This document shows, one piece after another, positions 9,782 to 21,779 of a stretch of 64,000 nt of DNA; the stretch's first letter is position 1; each line of letters opens with the position of its first letter. Both the position numbers and the translations under genes were made by a program. The stretch lies in NCBI GenBank assembly GCA_030374765.1, contig JARGXX010000111.1, positions 558,001 through 622,000 on the forward strand, given 5' to 3'. This DNA comes from Agarophyton chilense (taxonomy: Eukaryota; Rhodophyta; Florideophyceae; Gracilariales; Gracilariaceae). The notes under the pieces are model-generated. The model had not been told where the DNA came from and did no database searches. It worked only from the letters and a program-made list of their open reading frames with translations.

Positions 9782-10589
9782 AGGTCCCACAATTCACGAT
9801 TCTCTGAAATTTGTTATCGATTGCAGCACAGATCTACGCAAGTAGATTTTAAACAACTAGACATTCGAAGTTGTTGTGCCTGCAATTCCGGTCGAGAAGG
9901 CAATCTTCACGAAATAAATTTTTATGCATATCTTTCTTTTGTCAAACAGTGCCAACATCATATGGATCTACGTCGTGGGCACTTCTGCATCTTCGCGACG
10001 GCGAGAACTGCATAATGGGCAGGCAGACACTGAGAATGGAAGAACGAGTTCCTAGCCGAAGAAGCATGACGTGAAAAACAGAAGAGCATTCTGCCAGTCC
10101 GTTGCCGTGCCATCATCAGCCACATATTTACCTCGCACACGTCGCGCCACGTCGCGCCCAGCGAGGAGTGGGGCTGGTTGAGGGACGGAGTTTGTAATGG
10201 AACGCTTGGCGTGAAGGTAGTCGGGCAGGATGGGCTTGGAATGGGGCCTGGGGCAGCAGCACTAGAAATGCATCAAAAAGTGAGCACTGTTTCTAAGCAC
10301 TCCGCAGTTTCGTTTGTTGCGCCACTTCCTGTGCGCCGCCAATTCGTCTCCACAGTATTGAGTCCACACATGACATGCACAGGAGAATCTGGGAGTGTGA
10401 TTGTCTCAGACGGAGCCGTATCTACAATAAACTGGCCAGGGAGATGTTCAAATGGATGAAATGACCATAATTTGCACCACGTGTCAGTATGAAAGATAGG
10501 ATTGGCTAATATCGGCTTGAGGTTAAGCGAAAAAATGGCAGCCATTGGACATTCGAAATTAAGCGAAATGTGTGCTCCCCGGGAAGTGA
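9782..10589. other. No clear gene
   Basis: Short frames on both strands (9821-10015 plus, 10178-10459 plus, 10273-10632 minus). The plus frame at 9871-9900 has CCACNSG but no wider motif. The segment may be part of a larger decayed element spanning 8.4-11.3 kb. Confidence 0.3.
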
Positions 10590-11270
10590 GTGTGTCTAGT
10601 ACAGCAAAAAAGCGTGACTGGGGAACTTCCACATACCTTGTGCAACTCTGAAGTGGAACGGTGCAAGTTCACGCCAAAGGCAAATCTCTACGTTACTGTT
10701 GATGGCTTTCTTGGTCTTTCATTAATGAAAAAGACATACTTCTGCGTTGAAAAGGAACATATGAATTGTCGGGTAGCAGGTGCTCTGATTGGATCCGATC
10801 CAAATCACCAATGTCTGACATGCGAACTCCCGATTCATGTCATCTGTAGAACATCACGTGTTGCTTCCATCAAAGAAAAGTATGCCCCCGACAAGGATTT
10901 GGGAGGTCGCGTTGTATAAAGTGTATGTAAAAATCCTGGTCATCGAGAGAGTGGTGACTCCATTGCAATTGTCACGAGAGAAACGCAATCTCGTTATCAG
11001 ATTGGTGACCAAAATGGAGTGCAAGTGGTGCGTGACTTGGTTCCGTCAGATGGGAACTTAGTCTCATATATTGAAACCCAAGACACTCCAGAGAAGAGAT
11101 GTTTTAAAGAGCATATGCACTACCTACGCGTCGATGGATCAAATGCTCGTTCCGCCAGCGGAAAAAGTGATCGAGCTCGATTGATTCTCACGAGAACATC
11201 AAAAACAATATACTATGCAGACGCTTATCTTAAAATTGAAAAGCGCCAGAAAAATGTAGAGAACTTTTGA
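10590..11270 (+). pseudogene. Unidentified remnant with a second Cys/His cluster
   Basis: A frame at 10590-10919 contains CRVAGALIGSDPNHQC followed by LTCELPIHVIC, that is H-x-C-x2-C-x4-H-x2-C, close to the H-x-C-x3-C-x3-H-x2-C at 9450-9480. Another frame (11019-11270) continues with MQVVRDLVPSDGNLVSYIET and a basic end. Overlapping frames with stops between them imply a broken or spliced gene. Similar Cys/His knuckles accompany many eukaryotic transposases, but that is family knowledge, not proof. It may belong to the same ancestral protein as 8385-9518 or be a repeat of its zinc module. Confidence 0.35.
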
Positions 11271-11985
11271 CGATATCGGGCAAGACATAAAGCAACAGAC
11301 AACAGAAACGCACAGCGTTGATATCATGATAAAAAAAGATGCCCAGTCGTTCTCTAGCAGTACGGCCTCCGACAATAAAATTTCGAAACAAACTGGAGTA
11401 ATCCAGTTTTTCATGACACCATGTGGCCAGCTTACGGATGAGTTAGGCGAAAGAGCTGAAAGTCCCATGCCTCAGTTGAGCAACAGAGGTGCTCTGACGA
11501 GGCTTTTATGTAGTGTTATGCAGCCTAAACAGGCTGCATCTAAGGTAGCGTGAGCCTAATTGAGCATTACCTAAAAGTAGCAACTACGTTGTTGGGTCTA
11601 CAGTGTTTAGGGTCTGAATCCAGACTCTGGATGAGACCTATGTTCTCATCGTACTCCTCTCTTTCAGAGAGAAAGTTTCTTGCGTACCATGGTAGAAAGG
11701 GGCGGTGGGGTGTTCTTGCGTCCTCCCGAACTGTACACTTTGACAGTGCTCCCTCAGATTTTTCTTCAACCGTGAGCATCAATCACTTAACATGGTTTCT
11801 GAACTTTCATAATACCCACTCAGATTGTTGGGCACGCTCATTACCACTGTTTGCCGCAACTCTGAAAAGTACTTAGATGTTTCTCGAATATATGTCTTAG
11901 TAAACTAGTTCTACGATAGAGGCATGGGCTATGTCAGCTCTTTTTCCACTTGTGACTGCGTTTTCTCAAGTCCCAATCACATATC

Positions 11986-12312
11986 ATGAGCGAACTAGGA
12001 TATGTCCGATATTACAGTTTCCGATATCAGTGCATTCCAGTTAGCAATATTTCACCACAAAAAGCCAGGAAACACAGAACAGCTGCCCAGTTGTATGACT
12101 TGGATTCCCACCTTTGCCGAATCATTCCATTTCAAAAGCTTCTTGACCATGTTCTGCTCCTAGAAAGTTTTCGCGAGATGGTGGGAGATGGAGCCGGCTT
12201 CGAGTCAAGAAGCCTTTCAAATACCGAGATTCGAAGGTTCACTGAAATAAATAAACTATCTACATCATCAACTAAGTCTTACCTTGAAGGCGATCCAATT
12301 CGAAAACACTAA
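11986..12312 (+). CDS. Hypothetical open frame
   Basis: A 108-codon frame beginning MSELGYVRYYSFRYQCIP, with no domain and no relative in the window. Flanks 11280-11985 and 12313-13300 hold only short frames; a 75-codon frame at 11326-11553 (SKQTGVIQFFMTPCGQL) might extend the 10.6 kb remnant. Evidence for a real gene is length only. Confidence 0.15.
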   Translation: MSELGYVRYYSFRYQCIPVSNISPQKARKHRTAAQLYDLDSHLCRIIPFQKLLDHVLLLESFREMVGDGAGFESRSLSNTEIRRFTEINKLSTSSTKSYLEGDPIRKH

Positions 12313-13299
12313 AACAATAGGATACTGCACTGAGCTGAGCACGGGGACGGGCAGCATAATCACGAAAGGTTCAGATTTCGTCTGCCATGTTCGGATTTTA
12401 CCTCCAGGATAAAAGGTTTAAGATATATATATAGAGACATGTAAGTCTTTCGGGACTTGGACCTCAGCACGATGCTTTTGATGTGCCTATGAAGGAACTC
12501 ATTGAAGAAGCTAGACGATACGAAGACTGTCTTTTCTGAGAAATGAACCGACGGCCATTGAGCGACTGGAAATACCGCATGGAAATACTGCATTCTTTTG
12601 CCGCGCCTCCTGAAATTTGTGAAAAGTAAGAAAAATTCAATAAAAGATTCGTCAAGACCTTCCTCGATATAGAGCTAAAGTAAGGGTGAGGGCTAGTGTC
12701 AGACCATTCCATGTACAAGGCTATCTTGTTCTCTGCCGAGTGAAAAATTACGGGCTGAGAAAAGCTTTGCTATGCCTTTATCTATATTGAGCGTATCATT
12801 CATCTGCGTTCAGAGTCGCTAAGGACCAGGACCTCTTCTGGTCTTTCATTTGAAGACTTGGACCTGCTAACAAAGAACAGTACTGTCATTTTCACAGGCG
12901 GGCGCTCTTTGTGTGATTGTCGCTTTACACATGTTGAATGTCATATCTATAGGTCAGGACCACCCGATACTGTAGATCTGTTCCTGTTAGCTCCTCAAGT
13001 GGTATTGGGGTTACACCCTCTTTTTTCAGTGACAACGAGGACGTATTCTTCTTCCGAGATACAAAATTTCAGTAATAATCATTATTTCTGTTTTCATTCT
13101 AAGGAATTGTTTTAATCCAGAGCCTGCGTAGAGATTATTATTTCCGGAGACTTGACGAAAAATTGACGCCTCTGCGTTTGGTCTACTAAATATTTACTCC
13201 ACCTCCTCGTGGTGTCGACTAGGCAGCGTAAGCTGGCTAACGAAGTACGTCAAGGAGGGATCCCTGTTGGAGAGGGAAGTGATCAGGCCTCCGTAGGCC
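12313..13299. other. No gene seen
   Basis: Short frames only (12464-12718 minus, 12858-13115 plus). The segment from about 13180 becomes more G+C-rich and may already be the 5' untranslated part of the DIRS-like element that follows. Confidence 0.35.
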
Positions 13300-14019
13300 A
13301 GTGATCCAGTGATCCCTATAAAGTTAGTGTGTTTTTCAGAATTCTTGAAACTTGTTTCAATTTTATGAGGAAATTAAATTATCGGTACTTCGAGGCCGGG
13401 CGTTGCGGTATGCTGGTGAAAAATAATTTTTTAAGGCTAGGTTCTGCGAAATGCAGAGCTTAAGTGTGTTCCCGTATGGGTTGTTGTCCATTGGGCTTCG
13501 CCGGAGTTCCTTGTGTTAGAGTCCGAAAACGGAATTATGTAAGGTCTTTCCTTAATGGGGTGATCAGGGGTTTTTTCCCCACGTGCGCAAGTTTATCGTC
13601 AGTGCAATCCGGGAGCTCGCGTAAAGGTCGTATCTGGCTGGGGGTGTTGCGTGTTTTTTAATCGAGTCTTATAATGTTTTTTGAAGTTGCATTTCGGAAT
13701 TAACAGTTTTTGCGCTATTGGTGTTTAGTTTTTTGAAGGGTTTTCTGAAAAACAATTGTTCAAATTTCTGTACCATGCGCCTTGCATGATGACGTAAGGC
13801 GGGGGTGTTTAAAGCACCAAGGTCTGTCCAGTAGTAACTGTGGGTAGTGTTGTCGAGGCACGAATCTCAGGGACCTGGCGGATACGAGGCCCGGACCTAA
13901 TTACACTTGTATGGGGGTCGGGTGACGGCTGAACCTATTTAGGTCGCGCGCTCAGCCAGGAGCAGCCCTTTTAAAAGCGCAAGCCTGTACTACGGGTTAA
14001 AGTAGTCCCGAGGACGGAA

Positions 14020-15110
14020 TGGGTTGACCGTCCTTAGAGGTGATGGACATGCTACGAACATAACTTCAAACTGCAGGGCTCTCGGGCAGAAAATCGAAAC
14101 CATGGGAGAAGACGCCTTTGGCGTCGTGAGGGAAGCTTTTAGGGGTAGGTTTTTAATTTACCTTGGAGAAAAGTCACAGAGCAAAAATGCTCTCCTTCGT
14201 GTAATCAGGAATGAGATTCCGGGGATCGCTAAAGAGGGAGAGACGGACGTTTTGTTCCATTGCATTGATGATAAAACATACCCAAAAAGTGTCTGAGAGA
14301 GTGAGTCGAAAGCGGGGTCTTCTAAGGGAGTAGCGAGTACTCGGGTTGTAACCGTCTCGGATCAAAAACCTCGAGGACGTTCCAAACGCCTGACGGGGGG
14401 CAAAGAGGGTGAATCCCCGAGTGAATACGAGTCTGAGGCCGCTCCGGATTCTGACTCTGATGAAGAGGCTACTACGCGCCTCAGTGAAATGCAGAAAATT
14501 CTTTCTTTCATGGAGGGGTTGGGGAAGGCGCAGAAACGCCTCACTAAAGACATTAAGGAATTGAAGGAGTGGCGGAAAAATTCAAAAAAGAATTCAAAGG
14601 GGGAGGATTTCCTTGTCTACATCAGACAGGCGATGGAAGGAGTTGTTTTCGATTCCGGCAATGACTCTGGTTCAAAGCCCGACAGCGGAGACGAGGGGAT
14701 TTCGAGCCTTGCGAAGAAGGCTTTGAATTCGAAGCGGCAGATGGCGAACAAAAAGTTCTGGGTTGCTTTCGCTAGCAAACCGTTTCCTGAACATTATGTT
14801 TCGGTTGACAGTCTTGAAGGGAAAGATATGCTCCGCAAAGCCCTGACGAATTATCCGACGGTCTCTGCGTGGGTTAAAGCTCGTCATTTGACGGGCATTC
14901 GGAACCGCCGGGAAGCTCTGACACTAGCTCGGATTATCCACTGCCTCATCAGCTCTTTGGGGGTTATGCGCGCTAAAACTGAGTTGGCGGTGGAGTTGGC
15001 AATTCGCATGTTGGCTGCAGTGACAACGGTTGATAAGACAGGCGACTGGGAAGCGGCCAGAAAACTCGAAGAGGAGCACGACGATTTGATAAGCGAGTCA
15101 ATGAAGTGAA
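14020..15110 (+). CDS. DIRS-like ORF1 (gag-like) region, fossil
   Basis: Charged, Glu/Lys-rich sequence with a likely coiled-coil stretch around 14490-14590, followed by a globular-looking part that recurs in the fragment at 29813. It precedes the reverse transcriptase, as the capsid-like ORF1 does in this group. The assignment rests on position and composition, since ORF1 proteins of DIRS elements are poorly conserved. Belongs to a broken element. Confidence 0.5.
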
Positions 15111-15589
15111 GGCTTCCGAAGTCGGCGAAACTTCGTAAGGAGTTTAGGATGGACAAGTCTGCCTTGCAGAAGCAAGGAGACGGGAACGAAAATTAATATA
15201 AAAACAACGACAAAAACAACAACAATTTTTAATTCGACGGGCATGCGGGACGTGCTTCCTTTGTCAGGGGTGTCTGATATAAAGGACGGGGATACAAAGA
15301 AAGCAAGCGCACGACAACGACAAAAGTGGAGACGCAAGAAGAAAATCCAAAGTATACTTGAGAGACTTCGAAGTGGGCTTAATTGTTTGTATGCTGGGCA
15401 TGTCTACCCCTTTCTACCGGTACAAGAGAGGAACGCTGTCCAAAGCCTGGCGAGCAATATATTGCAAGGCATCCGTGAGGACTCATACCGCCGAAATTAT
15501 TTCGTTGCGGAGGAGTCCGTAGGAGAGGTTGATTCTACGTTCGAATAGAGTGACCCATACCAATGGGTCTGGCTAAATCTGGACCTAGT

Positions 15590-16920
15590 ATCATTGCCAG
15601 AAAATGGTCTGGGAGCCTCGGCTGGTATTATCTCATTACTACCAGGGGATATACAGCTACTATATATGACTAGAAAAATAATCCGAGAAAATGAAGAGGT
15701 GAAAGGAGCTAAGAAGCCATTTTGCGGAGTGAAGACGAAAGATTACAATGCCCTGATTAGAAAATTGGTGGAAGGGGGGTTCGTAGATTTGAGGGAAAGA
15801 AAACGGAAAGTTGTAAATGATGTTTTTGCGTTTCCTAAGAAAGAGGGAAAACAAAGGCTCATAGTCGACGCTCGGAACGCTAACTTTCAGTTTATCGATC
15901 CACCAAAAATAGATCTTCCTAACCCAGGGCATCTGGGCGAGATCACACATCCCGGAAGGACGAACGCTTTATGTTGGAAAGTCAGACATGGGCAATCAAT
16001 GCCACCGAATGAAATTACCAGGATGGATGAATACGTATTTTGGTTTGCCAGTAATCGAAGTCGAAAGGAAAAAATTATTCCCCGTCATGCTCTCAATCCC
16101 CATGGGGTGGTCGCACTCTGTCTTTGTGGCTTAGAAAATCCATCTATAAATCTTAGCTCTCGCTAAGCTCTGCATGGACGACTCGGTAGCGGATTCAATT
16201 TCCGTTGGCGAATATAAATTTGGAGCTTACGTGGACGATTATTTTTCGTTTGGAACAAGCAAAGAGATGTCGGAAAGAAATCTGCGGGCCGTGATAAAGG
16301 AGTCTGAGCGTAGCTCTTTGCCTTCGCAGGCGACAAAAGTATCATGGCCTGCAGAAGGAGCAAGTACAGAAGTCTTGGGAATTGAAGTCGGGAAAAAGGG
16401 CGTATTGATGCCAAAACGGGAAAAAATGAGAACGCTGATAACCATTACTGAAAACAAGCTGAAAAAGAATATATAGAAGGTACAAGAAGTACAAATCATA
16501 ATTAGAAAATGAGCTTGGTTTATGCTTTTGAGGAGGCCACTCTTTTCGGTCTTCGAAAGAATATATTTCATTACGTCCTCAACCAAAGATTTATACCGAG
16601 TGCCGAGATTTTTTGAAAATTTGGGAAGGATCGGATCGGATTGAATGCATTGAGGACCAGGAGTGGAAAATTGTGATTCGACATCGTTGGAAGAAAAAAC
16701 ACCCGATACACAATCTAGAAGGCGGAGCAGTCATTCTTGGTCTGCGTTGGCTTCTTCGAAATCGGAACAATTATCTAACACGGATAATTATGTTTATTGA
16801 TAACCAGTTGCTTCTTGGAGCTTTGCTAAAGGGACGTAGCAGTAAGCGAAGCTTTAACCGGATCTGCAGACGCGTTGCCGCGTTGGTACTCGTTGGTGAC
16901 CTAACAATGGATTATTTTTA
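15590..16920 (+). CDS. DIRS-like reverse transcriptase and RNase H region, fossil
   Basis: The reverse transcriptase is recognised by DVFAFPKKEGKQRLIVDARN in its early part and by GAYVDDYFSFG, the YVDD polymerase motif, in its later part. An RNase H-like stretch follows with HNLEGGAVILGLRWLL and the IDNQLLLGAL block. This order and the absence of an integrase core of the DDE type fit DIRS-type elements rather than LTR elements of the Gypsy or Copia type. Broken. Confidence 0.75.
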
Positions 16921-17920
16921 TGTCTCTAGTGGGTAAAACCCAGCCGATGAACCGTCACGGGCTTTTTGATCTAGCTCACCAGCGGGTAAAAACATCAACG
17001 TTGCAGGGATACCGTAAGAATCTTGGTTATTTCGTGGAGTGTCTGGCGCAACAACCAGTCGCTGGCCGTCGATGTAGGAACGCAGAAGAAGTTGATAAGT
17101 TGTTCACGAGGTATTGCATTGATCTTTTTCATGGTAATCAACAATTGAAGGCAGAAGGTGTAGCTCAGGAAAAATTAGCGTTGAAATTTTTCTCCCCGAA
17201 CTCAGCGGAAAATTGGTAGTAGCGAATCAAAGTACATAAGGCTGGACAGCGTCGTGTCCTAACCTTCATTTTGGCGTGTGTCCGGAAATCGTTGTATACG
17301 GATTGGCATTGGATCTTTTCAAACACGGGGATTCGGATCTGGGGGTAGGACTGCTGCTGCTGTTCGATGGGTATCTCAGGCTAGGGGATTTATTGCAGCT
17401 AAAAGCATTGGACGTCACCATGCTGCCACTAACCAAAAAGCGGCCGCACTATGGGTTGCTCAAAATTGCGATAGAAGAACGTGGCCGTAATGAATCCGTC
17501 ACGATAAGGCCGTATTTTTTGGCAGTTTTGTTAAACAAATTAGTTAGAAGAAGGAAGTTCGCAGAAGCAGAAGTTCGTTTCCCGTATCAACCAGCCCGGT
17601 TTCGGGCCGGTCTCAGAAGAGCCGTCGAACGTCTAGGGATTCCGGTGGCGATCACTTCACACATGCTCAGGTACGGCGGGGTGACGACTGACAAGCTTTC
17701 AGCTCGTCTCGCGGACCAGAATATTAAATGCCGAGGACGTTGGCAAAGCGATAAGAATTTTAAGGGATATATTAAACCTCACAAATTATACCATGCGCTC
17801 AACGAAGTATCCCCGGCCCAACGTCAGTCATTTGAGGCTGTTTACACCACGGCATACACATCTTTCAACGTGCCGCCGCCAGATTGGGCTGGGGGTTTAG
17901 AGTATCATGTGGAAACTTAA
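16920..17920 (+). CDS. DIRS-like tyrosine recombinase region, fossil
   Basis: An N-terminal SAM-like part (LQGYRKNLGYFVECLAQQP) precedes the catalytic part. There, YLRLGDLLQL supplies the first arginine box, HMLRYGG is the H-x-x-R box, and GRWQSDKNFKGYIK holds the late W/H position and the candidate nucleophilic tyrosine. Tyrosine recombinases replace the DDE integrase in DIRS-type retroelements and insert a circular DNA intermediate. The last 214 codons are a single open stretch. As the element is a fossil, activity is not implied. Confidence 0.8.
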
Positions 17921-18375
17921 GCCGAAAATCGTTTTTCGTTTAGGTCAGTTCGTCAGAATTCTGTACCTGACTCGCAGAATTCTGACACTCGGAATCAGTT
18001 TTCTGAAAAAAATCATTATAACAGAAAACTGTCTCCTGGAATATCAACTTAAAGCTTGGAACCTATATCAGAAGGAAGTTTAGTTGGGATAGTAGTAGTG
18101 GACTTGGTTGTAGGAATTCAATGGGTTTTGGTCTAGGATTGGTTTTTGGGGAGTGTGTGTGAGCTGGCTGAGACTTAGTTATTTTTTGGTTAAGTCGCTC
18201 GGATGCCATCGCGTGGTAGTTTAAAACAGTACAGCTTCGTATTAAAAAATTGAAATGTTGTCGTCAAAAACTTATTATTTACCTTGTCAATAGTACTTAG
18301 TTAAAAATGCGAAGCGTAATAGTACGAACGTAGCGAGCTGTCATGTAGTCCATGAGAGGAAACGAATGATCAGAA

Positions 18376-19270
18376 TCACCAGTTTTAGAAATGTTACTCT
18401 TCGCACAATACCACCCAACATTCGAATCATAAGTGTACTTCTACTGCCTGTCTGGTAAAATTTACCTCCTTCGAATAAGCTGGTTTTCAACGGACTCTTT
18501 TTCTTCTAGCACACATGGTTTAGCCGCAGTTCTGTGTATGTACTGCCACCTCAAAGCGTTCGAGACGAAGATTAAGTCGAGGTACAATTTCTGCTTATCC
18601 AGTATTAAGCCATGTATTGCGTTTTTCATATTCCAAACTTTCACCATTATATGATTCAGAACCAAGTGACAAGTATCAGTGACGCTGCAATCTGTTCACA
18701 ATAGATACACTGAACCAGTGCTCGCGATGGTATGTCTCCAGAAGTATGACTCAAACAGTGCCATAAAATTAGAAAAGCTTGTTCCAAGTATAATGCAGAC
18801 GGTAAACGGGTTGAATACGCTGTGCTGACCGGCTCATCAACTGCAATGGACATATTTCACTTTTCATCTGCGACGCATATCGTTGAGCGAAAACTGAATC
18901 GAAAGCTGGAAAGCTAAAGCGAAAGCTGGAGCAAAAGCTGGAGTCAAACCTGGAGTCAAAGCTCCCCTTTTGCAAATTGGAAGCATGACTGTAGTTCATG
19001 CAAGGAAGAAAAAGCTATCACTACTGCTAGTTCATTTTTTAATGTCGTCAAAATTGTTTGATATTGGCTGAGTACAGGTATATACTGCAAATAATGTGGG
19101 TGAAGTATTACTGTGGTCGCACTAGTTGCTTTTGCACACACTACATATTATGACTCAAAATCGGATTCTGACGTTAATTGGTGTGGGTAAAATACATTCA
19201 CTTGGGTGAAGACGGTGCCTTGCTGCTACAGCCGCGCTCACGAGACTGCTTATCTTGAAGAAGAGCTGCT
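18376..19270. other. No gene; spacer with short tandem repeat
   Basis: Only short frames. At about 18898-18965 a 12-bp unit (gaaagctggagc and variants caaaagctggag, tcaaacctggag) is repeated four to five times. The right part may include the 5' untranslated part of the Tigger-like element. Confidence 0.5.
18898..18965. repeat. 12-bp minisatellite
   Basis: Four to five imperfect 12-bp units of the type gaaagctggagc / caaaagctggag / tcaaacctggag. Short and without association to a gene. Confidence 0.7.
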
Positions 19271-19273
19271 ACA

Positions 19274-20727
19274 ATGCAGAAAGAAGTGTCCCTCACCGCG
19301 TCCCCAATCCTTGCGGCTTTCTCCAACCTATCCAGTGACCATGGCTGTCGCGCAGATGGCTTACTAGGTCAATCTGTATACGAAAACAGCAGCACGGTGA
19401 CTTATGAGCACCCCAATAACGAGTGCGACGGAAAAACACGAAACGAAAAGTACGTTGTAACACTGCCGCAAAGGGCTGTGATCCTCCGTTGGATAATCCA
19501 ACAGACAAGCGAGCCCATGACTAAAGCACTTCGTTCTGGCACAGTGCAATGTTTTCCGCAATTTTTTCGAGGCACAGCAAAGGCCAACTTGCAATGAGCG
19601 AGCCTTCCTTATCAGGATCGCGAAGAACTTTGTCTTGGTCACAACCAAAACAGCAGAAACACAAATTCCTCTTCATTTGGTCTTGTACACTGAGTGTTAG
19701 GCGACACTATGTGAAGGCAAAAAGAGGAAGAGGTCGTCCAATTTCTGCATGAGTTTCGGCTTTGCACAAAGATTGGTGGAAGAATTCAACAGGTTGCGCA
19801 AACTGGGTGTCAAATTCAATTGTAGTTTACTCCCTAAACTGGCACAGCATCTTATTAGGAAGAGTAATAGCAGTGATTATTCTGTCAATTTGAGAGACCT
19901 AGAAGCCAACAATAAATTTCGGATCACGTCACGACGAGATGGGTGCTGTTTTTCATGCTGTAAAATTGACTGCATTGGCAGCCGGTCTCAGTGCGAGAAG
20001 TAGATGGTATCGTCCTCAAAACAAGAACAGATTGAACGAAAAGTGGCATATCAATTAGATACTTTGTACCGTGAGTTTTCGAGTGGAGCACTGCAGGAAG
20101 AAAATGCATACAATGCTGACGAAACATAACGTGTGGCATTCGTGCTGCTATTGAGACGCCCATGTAACGTTTCAAAAAGAATTGTAGAAGCTACCCAATC
20201 CTTTGTCTTCCGGATAATGTGCCGGGTGTCACCTATCGCCGTGGGTTAAAAGGATGGATGGATCGAAAAGTTATCTGTGAATGGTTAAAGTAAAGGAGGT
20301 TTCTTTCTGCTCTGCCGAATGGTCGCAAGCTAATCTTGTTCATGAACAACTGTTCAACTCACGCAAATACTGACGAAGTGGAGCAAGCGCTTGTACAGGT
20401 CGAAACGGAAATTAAGTTCTTTCCGAAGAATACCACTCACATTTTCCATCCGGCTTACAGCTTTTTGATACAGAGGGTTAAGGCGCATTGGCGTGATAGA
20501 TTGGATGACAAAAAGCTGGACATGATTTACAAGGGCATGTGGTCAGATGGTCAAAACTCTTCTGGTCGACTTACTTATCCGGAGAAACGATTCTTTCTGG
20601 ACTTAGCCCGTATTTCAGCGCATACAGTGAGCATGCAAAGAGAATCAGAGGGTATTCTCTTTGAGCGCAGGGCCATGATACGTTGCGGTCTGGCTTTGAA
20701 CTTGAATAGAAAATGGGAGATGTGAGA
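19274..20727 (+). pseudogene. Pogo/Tigger-like DDE transposase remnant
   Basis: An N-terminal frame (19274-19597) has a helix-turn-helix-like block YVVTLPQRAVILRWI. Next come LVEEFNRLRKLGVKF (from 19749), AYNADET near 20106-20128 and a C-terminal frame 20336-20725 with LFMNNCSTHANTDEVEQAL, FFPKNTTHIFHPAYSF and a Trp/Arg-rich helix. In DDE_1 (pogo, Tigger, jerky) transposases these blocks are NxDET, (D)NC.xH and PPNTTH..QPxD. Here the second aspartate is Asn (AAC at 20345-20347), and the third position is Tyr in HPAYSF. TAA at 20127-20129 and several frame changes also break the gene, so it cannot be active. Terminal inverted repeats were not identified. Confidence 0.8.
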
Positions 20728-21170
20728 TCCAGCACCTGTTTCCTCGTTTGTAAAACATCGTTCGCAAATATCGCTCCAATTTTGACGGCGAAGATGTTGG
20801 TACAGCAGCGAGGACTCCGCATTCACAGGCACAGACCCCGCTCGGAAGCGTTACTGAATCTGAATCTTGAAAAACACGTGCCCGACAATAATATCTTTCA
20901 TCCTCTATTAGTGTGGGTAACGCCTCTAGTGTAGGCTACATTAAAAAGAGTCAGACATTGGTTTTGTATCGGTTCGTTTTTAGTATGGCCCACCTTATCA
21001 GCAGTCTTTAGCTGTACAGGTTGGCAGATGTTGGGATGACTATTCTTTGATAAAGAAGCCCATGCGCCGATGATTGCAGCCCAAAACTTCACGCCACCTT
21101 TAGGTTTAAGCCCCAGGCGCGGACATGGCCTAACTGCCAACATTGTATAGTAGAAGGCACTTCAATGTTC
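20728..21170. other. No gene seen
   Basis: Contains short frames only. It probably includes the 3' untranslated part of the Tigger-like element, but no inverted terminal repeat could be paired with the sequence before 19274. Confidence 0.35.
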
Positions 21171-21176
21171 AGGGGG

Positions 21177-21765
21177 TTCTACATGGATCGGACTATTCTT
21201 ATTCTGCCAAGCCGAATCGTCCTATTACCTCATACTCCCATTTTTCGTCGAAACAAAAAACTGCGATAAATCGTAACTTATCCAAGTAGAGGGCAGAAAA
21301 CCCTGCCGTGGGATCTCCACCAGCTCGGCTAAAGACTCAAACCAACACATGGCTTAGGCCTCGACTCTTCTAATTCGATTGGACCTAGTAACCGTTATCA
21401 ATTAAATTTCAAATATCTTTTCTCTATCTTCAGATTCATTAATATAGGATCATCTTTCACGGCGCTTTGTTTTTTGCTCCAAGTATTTATAATTATATTC
21501 TTATTACGATAGGAGTCTATCAAAGCAAAATATAATCTTGAATCTTCATTTTGAGTTGAGATTAAAGTTGACACCAGCATATCCTACGAACTCGTCATTA
21601 AATTAAAACTACGTACACTTCAAATATATAATAGTAAACCTGTGCAGCTTGAAATTTTTTTTTAACCTAGGCGTAAAGATATATTCTAGTGGTAGAGTTT
21701 ACAATTATAGAGTGGTATTAGATTAAGGACCTAGTGGATTGATAATCTAAGGGAAATATAATGCA
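21177..21765 (+). repeat. Unclassified repeat R, copy 1
   Basis: About 590 bp that match the reverse complement of 47575-48178. Shared blocks include gttctacatgga at the left edge, a block ending cccattttt.gtcgaaacaaa near 21250, cggcgctttgttttttg near 21462, gtggtagagtttacaatta near 21692, and gattgataatctaag near 21739. The repeat is A+T-rich, has no coding frame of note and lacks clear terminal inverted repeats. It might be a solo terminal repeat of a retroelement or a non-autonomous DNA element; this was not resolved. Confidence 0.75.
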
Positions 21766-21779
21766 CATCGCTAGAAAAT

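Larger units (their letters stand above)
13300..18375 (+). mobile_element. DIRS-like (tyrosine recombinase) retroelement, fossil
   Basis: The parts occur in the order typical of the DIRS/Ngaro/PAT group: a long leader (about 13300-14020), a gag-like ORF1 region with charged coiled sequence (about 14020-15110), a reverse transcriptase with the YVDD active-site motif (about 15590-16480), an RNase H-like region (about 16610-16920) and a tyrosine recombinase (about 16920-17920), then a 3' non-coding part to about 18360. The 3' limit is supported by a second copy of the 3' end at 37858-38297. The left limit is a guess. The element is broken, with roughly six to ten interruptions. Copies in the window differ by perhaps 12-20 percent by eye, which suggests a moderately old insertion. 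No methyltransferase domain was seen. Confidence 0.8.

Noticed and set aside
13300-18375. Gypsy- or Copia-type LTR element
   Set aside because: A tyrosine recombinase follows the RNase H region and no DDE integrase or protease was seen; no matching terminal direct repeats flank it.
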